Origin: Thermoguttaceae bacterium
GTDB taxonomy: Bacteria > Planctomycetota > Planctomycetia > Pirellulales > Thermoguttaceae
NCBI GenBank assembly: GCA_017454585.1
Contig: JAFTCU010000110.1
Location: forward strand, 1 to 57,929
Length of the DNA: 57,929 nucleotides
Reading direction: 5' to 3'
The notes beneath the pieces are model-generated. The model did no database searches. It worked only from the letters and a program-made list of their open reading frames with translations, and was not told the origin of the DNA. Shown here piece after piece: positions 20,401-27,200 of the stretch. The position numbers and the translations under genes were made by a program. The number at the start of each line of letters is the position of its first letter. Position 1 is the stretch's first letter.

Positions 20401-21041
20401 GGGCGGTCGTTTACCTTGATTCCGATGCTCTTGGAATGGGTTGGTATGTGGGTAAAGACGCGGAGGTTCAGGCGGAACAGTATGACCTTTACACGGTTCT
20501 CCTGCACGAGCTTGGACACGCGCTTGGCATGACGACCAACTACTCCGGTTACAACGATTTCCTCAGCAACAGCGTGAGGTCTTCCAACTATCGTGATGAA
20601 ATGGGCAATATGCACATCATCATTGGAAGTCACGTTTACGGCGAAAACGACCTGATGACCGAAACCATTGACGTAGGAGTCCGTCGGGAAATTTCGGATG
20701 TGGACGCGGAAATCGTCAAAGCCGCCCGCGCCAATGGTGGTACGATCCTCGGAAGCGCTACAGATGCTCTTCAGGGGACGGTTACCGACGCCTCTGGCAT
20801 TATGTCGGAAGCCGCGTTCAACCAGATCCTGACTGAGGCTGCGACTCGGGCGGTTCTGGAAGTTTCGGCGAAACGGGTCGATTCTGTCTGGCAGGAATTC
20901 GAGAGCGTTGAAAATGTGAAGGTGAACCTTTCGACCGCTGTCACGGATGACGTGTTCGACAGTTTGTTCGATGATGATTTTTCCAGCATGACGGGCGGAA
21001 AGGTTCGCGAAGATCTGAACATTGAACTGGATGAGGAATGA
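11406..21041 (+). CDS. Giant LEPR-XLL surface protein: Ig/cadherin-like repeats, cohesin-like, dockerin, metalloprotease-like
   Basis: About 3211 aa. The ATG at 11406 is preferred over a TTG two codons earlier. Residues 25-39 hold the LEPR-XLL motif (ALQMEALESRHLLSA), seen near the N-terminus of many large planctomycete exported proteins. Two EF-hand-like loops follow (DLNGDGRGTEQE, DQNSNGKIDQNE). A long run of Ig-like repeats (about 230-1450) recurs around DxxAPT boundaries (DTTAPTV, DNTAPTA, DTTAPVW), then cadherin/dystroglycan-like repeats (about 1450-2195) and a KAGT-type repeat stretch (about 2200-2345). The end holds a cohesin-like domain (about 2700-2850), two type I dockerin repeats (DDGDIDINDLVIFARKFG, DNNGLIGIQDLVAFARNFG) and a matrixin-like domain with HELGHALGM. 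In that domain the third zinc ligand of HExxHxxGxxH is Thr. Probably a surface adhesion or matrix protein. Confidence 0.85.
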   Translation: MKKNFVSSHLNSSNHKTQANRKTRALQMEALESRHLLSAASIMQTAIANDQARDSDACKEVNQNTFTVQSNLTTNYTDKVVAVYIQGNSDATFRLKDGDSATILSQVRDSQNEEIACLLVKMGAKSSFTLTTDSPLDGPMTVFVTHPLDLNGDGRGTEQEYYQVQGSYLNSQGLNQRVVAMFYKQHGIDMTTLEVPTIFDQNSNGKIDQNEWQLAADIQDMNYRISPTITTTPQIENLKVAGVTGTPVPNQENRFISNIDPSEVDDPAVTFTIPESETLPVKAVIDYIDENGDPQQLTVDEVEGPNVSIPLDGGIQANSTVTITVSYNGLDDSETTYTYVFDSEAPALDVASQLTSDYNVYEGMVYTNDPTPEFLISPSGEIDWDAVLEEASNPDKGIWLVVEDDQTDVFRKKLTNSDLTKIQNGEFFVTLPRLQDGVHTLHFYTEDLAGNQTAGSQEVLTIDTVKPVVAAEGHNVNYGSDSMYVETSTTSLDITVTDENLMITDPDGCVTMTSNRGGSAEPMETGVTDSSIQYTYSLDQSYGTNIWTFTVVDAAGNQSVKTFTYDYNKPPQVTNKGTKLQDADVRLTTDSTTASDYESQQAVGTVTDGELNLGKVADLFKEVDGSSIVADKNHVSIENLGDAVASWDINDQGEIVLTLASFNEGETATFVSEGIAITYTDEYDKSADISFDLKWTNDTEAPVATLDENDALIDKAENEYYYTGTEDLALTFTFTDFNTIEEGTIYVYGDDPENPILTSEMGDFDQAEVLLENPVHNQSYTIKYSAKDNFGNEIQDATICTIFVDQKVDVESAEMEFSGVNQKDKDSTPSFEATFDSLTEPATLILYCDGVEVASVEVEADAASAEITSSELPEDGIYTFTAKLVDDAGNEFTVSPADGLTYYFDTTAPTVAITNAAEDPTGVTSSDYTLTLDTQDAVSGVASILVAQSFADAQGVSQTRYYTSNTNFDSCNVVLFYGVNTFTYTATDAAGNTSESSAVFSVVYNVAPEATGSFYNADEEKFSQTLSKSLCDENEQIRLDLTKYFTDEVIVTLTGDDFTITGNNSQEAAVSACAIENGFMVLTMTPGMAQDVEDRFSNISFTLIDEFGKELAVSFDVTYLFDSFAPTIQPEDLTVTASAQGTVTKYNDEMYFLTGNEVNIEATITDDTGIETCGWALYKYVDDQEVEVSSGTDEAVSCSIADASEGDHYVLKAWGKDTLVPANESTQENPSCEYHFYVDNTAPTAESEAELQDSTGKVAEDQTLINDNQPRVAYEVEVNDMKPECCTLSIYRDGELLGDNFDFTGTLTNDTALTDGVHRYTFKVVDGAGNESVVYSLIEFVVDTTAPVWTVTEVANAPAEEGDFGFLFLDENDSVEFNLEVEDNVSALEDVKFQYSTDEGETWTDYVPGDAIALEFGTKTFQFKAIDEAGNESISDTTIDVSYDHTPTVTRATLAAKDPIGFVEDQTEYTVYFTASEISALFDDADLENGDTLTFTCNFEGAEGVVTDYNWTFNNGVWNLKLTVDPAALKQAHSFGTLTSITATDTFDQSAVKEVNMAIEKANLAPEQVKEDTLTDTQKLTATPSYTFDLSGYFADPEGDTWTISSAAINGDECEIDGKEITWAPSSGKYGYTTLTVTVKDQFGAETTANIDVEITWAGVQSVAVRNQTVEENANTQNVEVTIENAFDANEAWGDYTCEMTNSVTIKSQTVYGNTVDNDHVQTPIEALFADYSFEGSTLTYSLNPYAYGEAVLELGVNGVKTEVKITVTNDPCDPYAPDQTGSFTLTNTAAQEYNVLAQCNTDTDSGTLALTSVNDNKTAITIFRDDKVYTLNLAVTEDGFTLTRGTIDGNAGTSEEWEALHGSTIVIPYEIQNTDTECTNTGNFIVKLNAIAKSVTKSYRRSDADEYYEIPLSEFTDFANQGFKVVNVTFVRGSEDVAAGVNSEGGVGVSIPAGCDVDTVYEYMLSNGTTTYYAQLYISIDGYNWAPVLISDDANKLEVDEKEPDGTADSVTYEWRIDDLFVDPVDGTDLTINVTGLPTITDGRTDEVGNFGTGEFNDGVVSFTPNDVDFYGTIEFTVAVTDGPAGTKQAAPRTSTFTFTATITNTADAPKVVPGADLVLSGDPGDVFDLSEEVDKFFSPDGDDELEVVYQGSTTYTIPEDAQFGTYTIEVTVNDLTNGLSSAFEYTVVVSGSAMITDDSLDVSKQVETVIRAGVNLDEAKTLTQDVELTADATLAEGTVLKAGTVLKAGTFFEEDTRIECSEQQDWLVAIGFKQRNNRYTAQDDIYLQEDVILMADLIIETSDNGVVVTEGSTLAAGTVAAVGSNFGQEIVITETVADATTVKKIYQASRSVFELTRTRFVLLRDEITISVTDPTAISSVTDFSAIGGATQYVFNAEASDTDYYDTVEFSPTGTERIISIIDPVVEAGTISPFRFVTYDSETGKFYAYYNPYDSIQDRSAQTAILNVNGEDVDLTLSIDYEKPFEIYYTLSRGTDTRAVADSVSAGRNCEFVDPTAVMTAGQSYTIQMWIKCNLPLLQPSLLAGKPYGAQSWIEAATVPLNNATNVATNAQVVSPYEDGIATLEYRLVEAPQAGSDFNSETYQIVYLTFTAGENSTLGEFSRDMDAMGYSLILNNDLSDGIGACGGVDPEIGTPNADKSISVHLPAAQVVARTLDPNMVKGTSAAKETIVEGNGIYMSLVKEKSASEVSRTLRKSEAYITEWDKSYLELWVNTQEAGIDIANFKFDVNYDSSLYTATGIEFGRNVSNTGAVTFADGSVQGISGTLTNAVTNADGFVLVGRIQLTPVKNGGIASETIGSTSLGLNLENIELRDSAGLWLDVNTQTVVNTKALAVMYDATDDGDIDINDLVIFARKFGTNTVVSTDTLAWALDFDNNGLIGIQDLVAFARNFGATQTNGAKIIYPENYFQTWIGTTLEMSGDSNIADTLESALDSWSEKLGEELNLDVQIIVREYTNEVNGTLAEASLLGCDENGKPDRAVVYLDSDALGMGWYVGKDAEVQAEQYDLYTVLLHELGHALGMTTNYSGYNDFLSNSVRSSNYRDEMGNMHIIIGSHVYGENDLMTETIDVGVRREISDVDAEIVKAARANGGTILGSATDALQGTVTDASGIMSEAAFNQILTEAATRAVLEVSAKRVDSVWQEFESVENVKVNLSTAVTDDVFDSLFDDDFSSMTGGKVREDLNIELDEE
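19975..20150 (+). other. Type I dockerin repeat pair in the first giant protein
   Basis: Two 22-residue calcium-loop and helix units with DxDDGDxDxxDL and DxDNNGxxxxxDL spacing, each ending in ARxFG. Dockerins normally bind cohesin domains. Here a cohesin-like domain lies directly upstream in the same chain. Confidence 0.8.
20200..20730 (+). other. Matrixin-like metalloprotease domain lacking third zinc ligand
   Basis: The stretch LDSDALGMGWYV, then LLHELGHALGMTT (HExxH at 20505-20519), then NDLMTETIDVGVRREISDVD, matches the domain found in many planctomycete LEPR-XLL proteins. That domain normally reads HELGHxLGxxH with a Met-turn. The position of the third ligand is Thr, so activity is doubtful unless a nearby residue substitutes. 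Confidence 0.65.
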
Positions 21042-21202
21042 TTAAAACCAGGGGAGCGGCAGGAAATGCCGTTCCCGGAATTGGTTTGTATGGCCGCAAC
21101 GCAACAGGCAAAGTGAACGGAGTTGGTTTGAGGACCGGCATCCGTTCCTTTGGTTGTTTCATTACGGCCTTTTCCCCTATTAAGAAACAGAAGGAAAATC
21201 GT

Positions 21203-24200
21203 ATGAAACGTGAAAAAAATCGTGCGCTTCAATTAGAATCTCTTGAAAATCGTATGCTTCTGAGTGCCGTCCCGGTGAACCTTCCTGACGTTCAACCAGC
21301 GGGAATGGGCGCGGTATATTGGACACAGACTTTTGATTTACAGGGGAGTGAAACGTACGAAATCGAGTTTCAGACGAAAGACCTGAAAGAACTCTCGGTC
21401 TATTGCATCAACTCGGATGGAGTGAATACCTCGATCGATTTTGGGGGATCTATCAGTTATTCCACGAAAAGTGTGATGAAGACTGTGCAGACTGCGGACA
21501 CGGTAACGTACAAGCTCGTCAATCAGTCGGAAGTTCAGGGAAATTACACGCTTATCGCGTTCAGCGGAAGTAATTTTGAGTCGGAGCTGCAACTGCCTGA
21601 TCAGCCTGACAAAGTAAACGATACGCTTCTTTCCGCTCAGAAAATGAGCGTTACGATGATTGGAAACCTGCGGCAGTCGGTCCTCATTGGTCAGCTTACG
21701 CCGAAGGAGGGCGCGAATGATTTAGATTGTTATTCTTTCCAAACCACAGGGAGAAAAGTCAGCGTTCAGCTTCACACCGATACGGCTTCTGCTTTGACGT
21801 TTGAGCTTTATGATTCCGAAACCGCGGTAAAACCGTTTGCTTGTGCGACGAATATCGACGATTTCACGTCACTCGTGAATTCCGCGTCGGTTGCGCAAAA
21901 TTCCACGCTCTACATTCGGGTCCACGCCGGTGATAACGCGGCAGTTTCAACGGTCAATTATACGCTAACGATCACGGAAGGCGCGAACGCGAATACTTCC
22001 ACAAACGAGGAAACCCAAGTGGTGAATCACCTTGCCACGGATCTTGTTCTCGGTCAGTTGGAAGGAGCGGACAGAGAGTGGGATGTCATTTCCCGGTCGG
22101 TAGTGAGCGGTCAGATTCGTACGATGGACACGGACGGGAATCGTATGGCCGTTGTTTCTTCGGACTCCGTGAACCTTTGGAAGTATGCAGGTTCTTCGTG
22201 GCTGGAAGTCGCTTCGGCTCCCCTGGTCAGTTCCAATAATGTGGACGTTTCGATTTGCGGCGATTCGATTCTGGTGGGGAATAAGGACGCGAATACGGCA
22301 TACCTCTTTACCCTGGAAGACGGCGAACTGGTTGGAACCGAACTGACGGATCCCCTTGCGGCGGGCGGAGAATTTGGAACGTCGGTCCTGATTACGGAAA
22401 AGTACCTTTTCGTTTCGGCTCCGAAAAAGGATTCGGGAAAAGTTTACGTCTTTGTCAAAGGGGAAGAAGGCTGGAATATGAGCCAGATTCTTGCCGGCAG
22501 TACGGTTACGGGCTTTGGCTCCAAAATGGTTTGGGACGCGGAGCAGGATCGTCTGTGTGTCGTTTCCAGTGGTTTACTTTCTTTCTATAAACCTGACAAT
22601 GAGGGAAGTTTGACCCTGGAAGCTGACCTAACGGGTGATTCTGTTACCAATTTCGGTTCGGCTCTGGCTCTTGAAGGAAACTGGCTCGCGGTCGCCTGCA
22701 AAAAGAACGGCCTGTGGGTAGTCCAGATGTATAACTGGAACAATGGAACCCAAAAATGGGACTGGACGCAGAACCTCGAATCGCAGGAGCCGAACTTTGG
22801 AAGGTCGCTTTCATTTGCGGATAATCAGCTCGCGGTTTCATCGACATCGAATACCGGTCAGGCGCTCGTTGGAAGTATCCATCTTTATCGCTGCGCTTCT
22901 TCCGGAACGGTACCGGGATGGAAATTCGTCCAAACGTACAATGATTCGACCTCGTCGAATTTCGCGAAAACCATTCATTTGTCCCGGCAGAGACTGGACG
23001 TTTTGGGACCCGCCGGGAATTCGGTGACTTCACTGACCAATTTCTCTGTTGGCGATTGCTGGAATATGAATGTTATTTCAGCCGGGACGAAAATTGAATT
23101 CCAGGTTTCAAAATCCGAGGCGGAAACAGACGTTTTAATTGTTGATCCGGACGGAGCCGCACAAAGATTTGAGAAAACGATCGACGATGATGCGATTTTG
23201 ATTTCGTTTACCCCTTCCCAAACCGGCACATATAAGGTTTGGCTTTCCTCTGACGTTACGCGCACGTACTCACTGAATGCCATTTCCGGAGCGCTTGGGG
23301 AGTTTTCCTCGAGTAAAGCCGCTGAACCGGTTATGCGCTCCAATGAGGTGGTTGTTGAGTACGCCCAGCAAATTCTTGTTTCCAGTCTTGGATCGGCCAC
23401 TGCTACCTTCAGGGACGCGTATGGGAAACAAACGCCGCTTGTAATAAAGGGAATTGAAAACGGGAATCAAGCGGTCTGGAATGTTCCGGGAACTATAATC
23501 AATGGGCCGTACACGCTGAACGTTAGTGGACTGCAAGGGGTTTCCGGGACCGCGCTTGATGCGGTTACTGTCGAGAATTACTATTACACGGGAGCGCACA
23601 CGCTGATTCTGGAACCTGCTGGAACGGAAGCAAGTAATGTAAAACGAGGCAAGCTGGAAGTCGAAGTTGGTTCTCCTTTTGAAATTCTGGATTTGACTCA
23701 AGAGGAGGCTGCAAGAGTCGAGCTCCAGGTGATCGGACTTGAGAACTACACGATTGAACGCGCCTATGTGCCGGAAATCCAGGGGCTCCAGTTAAGAATC
23801 CTGAGCGATACGGCTACTGACGAAAAAGTTTTGGTTCAGGCGGTTCTGAACGGGAGTTTTGCCCTTGATGAACTGGTTCCAGACAATGCCATCGTTGGAA
23901 CACTCTCCACGAACAGCCAAACGTTTGATCTTTCGCTTGCCTCTGGTCAAACGGTAAATCTTGCGCTTACGGTGACGGATCCGGCCTCGCAGGAAGCCGT
24001 AAAAATGGAGCTTTATGATTCGGCGGGAACGCTTTTGGCAGTGGATTCACAGCTGTCGGATGAGTCCTCGAACCAGTGGATCCAGACGCTGAAAAACACG
24101 TCCCAATCCGAAGTGAATTATACGGTTAAACTTGTGAACCTGACCGGCAGCGCAGCGGAGTTTACACTTGAAGCGATTACAGCGCAAGCCTCTGCGACCG

Positions 24201-27200
24201 CATCGGCGCAAATAGAAGAAGCCGGCCAGTCCTTTATACAAGCGCCTCCTTCCGTCACGCTTGAATTTTCCGAAAGTGTGGACATCTCAACGCTCGCGCC
24301 TGCGGATTTTCAGCTTTGGCTCGGCGAGGAATTCCAAACGGGTTACTACGTTAGCACGTTGAATATCCTGGACGGAACGCACGTAACTCTCACGTTTAAC
24401 ACAACGCTTCCTGAGGGGATCTGGACGCTGGGTCTCGCAGAGAATGGATCCATCCAAACTCTTTCAGGTACGGATTTCAACCTGATTCCCGGCATGTTCC
24501 AGGTTGACAAGACAGCGCCAGCGGTTCAGAGTATTACTTTCTCGACGGATTTGAGTGGAAAAACACGCATTCATGTTCAGTTCAATGAAACCGTTCAGGA
24601 AGCGAGCCCCACGCTCACGGGAAGGATTTGTGGTCAGATGGGATTGATTAGCGGTGAAGGAAGTTACAATCAGGCGACGAATACCTGGACGCTCACGACC
24701 AGAGACATTCTTCCGTCGGATTTCTACACCTTCTCCATTACGAACATTAAGGATGTTGCCGGGAACGTTTCGGAAACCGTAACGACAGAAGGGCTGGCAA
24801 TTACTCCCGGGCCGCAAGCCGTCACTAACGTGGTTTCAGACAATCCCTCGACAGGCTGGCTCCCGCAGTATATGGACGGGTCGCAGGCGTTTGTTCATCA
24901 GATTTCCGGCTGCGTTACGGAATGGCAATCCGCCACGTTCGTTCTGGAAGGAATAGAGGATGGCGAGCAAATCGCCTTCAGCTTTATGAACCCGGAGGGT
25001 TACGCGGATCGGTGCTGGAATGACCACATCAAGGCCGAGTGGAACGCTGCGACGAAAACCGTGACGATTCGTTACGATGCCTCAGCCCATTCCGGCGGCC
25101 TGACGGAAGAAGAATCCGCGCAGGTTACAGCGGATTTGCTTTACAACGGAGTTAAATGCGGTGTTTTCGCGATGTACATTCTGAGGAATGCGAATTACGA
25201 AAACGCGGATTTCACGGACCCGATGGACGTTCAGCTTTCCGAACTCGCGCAGAAAACTGACAGTCAGGGAAATGTTCAGAAGATTCGTCAAACGAGTGCC
25301 ATGGGGACGATTTCTGACGCAGGCGACACGGACGTTTATCGCTTCACGGTCGATGGGAAAAGTACGATTTTTGCCGGTCTTACCATCAATTCCGTTGCTT
25401 TTGGTGCGAATACGAATTTTAAAATTCAACTTTACGAAGAACTTCCCAATGGTTCCCGTGGGGCGCTTCTGGCTGAGGCGAATTCGTCGTCTATGGGCGA
25501 GAAGATTTCCGATTCACTGAACGTTTGGCTCGAAAATGTGCGAAATCATTCGGATGAAGCCCAAACGTTCCTGCTTGTCGTTTCCGCCGCGAATGTTCCC
25601 GCTTCCGGGGCGCTTTATACGCTGGTTCTGACGGAAAACGCGATTTTCAATGCCGAAAAGTACACGACAGTGGAAACCATTACGGAACTTTATGATTCCA
25701 ACTCGGCGGTGGGGCACGTTTCCTCGGCAATCGCGGGTTTCACTTCGGCCGGCATATACAATTCCCTGGATCCTGCATCTTCAGCGATTTATGGAAACTA
25801 CATTTTCGTTGGGAATTCCGCGAATAACCAGGTTTTGATCTATACGCCGAATGCCGCAGGAACGGACTTTGAACAGGTCGGAACCGTTAAGACGAGCACT
25901 TCGGTTGCCGGCGATGGATTTGGTTCAACGCTCGTCCTGAACGGTAACACGCTTGCGGTTTCGGCTCCGTCTCACGCCAACACGGATGGAACGACCGGCG
26001 CGGTGTACCTTTTCAGCCTCGAGTCCATCAACGTGGGAGGAAATTCTTCGCCGTTCCAGACGATCGCGAATCCGGGCACTTCCAAAGATTTTGGTCTTGT
26101 CATGGATTACTCCGAGAATTTGGCCCTTTTGGCCGTTGGCACGCAAACGACTTACGGAACATCCTATTTGTTCGTCATGGATGAAAATGCAGCCATAAAG
26201 CAAACGTACAATTTGACGCAAATGCTGGCTGGAACGGTAAATCTGGAACTTCAGGCAAATGGCCAACCCGTCCTGGTAAACGGGAAGCCACTCTGGAGTG
26301 AGAACTGGTCTAATTTCGGCTATTCTGTGGCGATTGACGACGCAGGATTGGTCGTTGTCGGAGCGCCTAAAGCCAACACATACAGCATTTACAATTCCAC
26401 GGATAATACCTGGACCACAGAATCCGGTTACAATGGAATGGTTTTTGTACTTCCCACGAACGGTCAGCAAGGCGAGTATCTGCCAGAAGACTCAGACCTT
26501 GGTTTTGGCTATTCCGTCACCTCGGAAAATGGCGTTTTGGTCGTGGCTTCCGCGCCTGGAAATTATGTTTCCGGCATCGCGCTGCACACGTTTGATTTCA
26601 GAAAAGACACTCCGACCGACAATCGGCACGTGCTCAACGATCTGGTCATTTCGGAAAGTGTCAGGGAATTTCCCCAGGCCGTTCAGCTCCGGGACGGGTT
26701 CCTCTACGTGACAGGCGCTTCCGCCGTCAACCCGAACGCACGACTGACACTTTGTTCTAACGCGGTATGGCCTTACGATTCCCAAGTCGATATTTACCAC
26801 TTCACGGCAGATGGTTCTTCGATTTCCGCAACATTTGATGCGGGGCTGAGAGGGGACGTGAATGATATTGAGGTGGCTCTCGTTGATCAATCAGGGAAGG
26901 TGATCCAGGGAACGGGTCAGAATGGGACATTTACGTATTCGACAACGGCAGGAACGGAATATCGCCTTTACGTAGGAATGGCGGAAAGTGCCGAGTGCGA
27001 CTACGTATTGACGGTTCAGGGGATCGAGCAGAAAAACTACGCTTTCGGTCTGACAGAAGATGGCGTAAAGGTCAATGGAAACCCGGCCTCGGAAACCCTT
27101 ACCGCTTGTCCAACGAGCGTGACATTCACATTGGAAAAACCGGTTCGTGCGGATTTGATTTCCAAATCCTCGGTCCAGATCGATGGCGTTTCTGCTTCAG

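Noticed and set aside
21038..21202. An earlier start for the second giant protein overlapping the first gene's stop
   Set aside because: The ATG at 21203 has a good ribosome site and puts the LEPR-XLL motif at the usual distance from the N-terminus.
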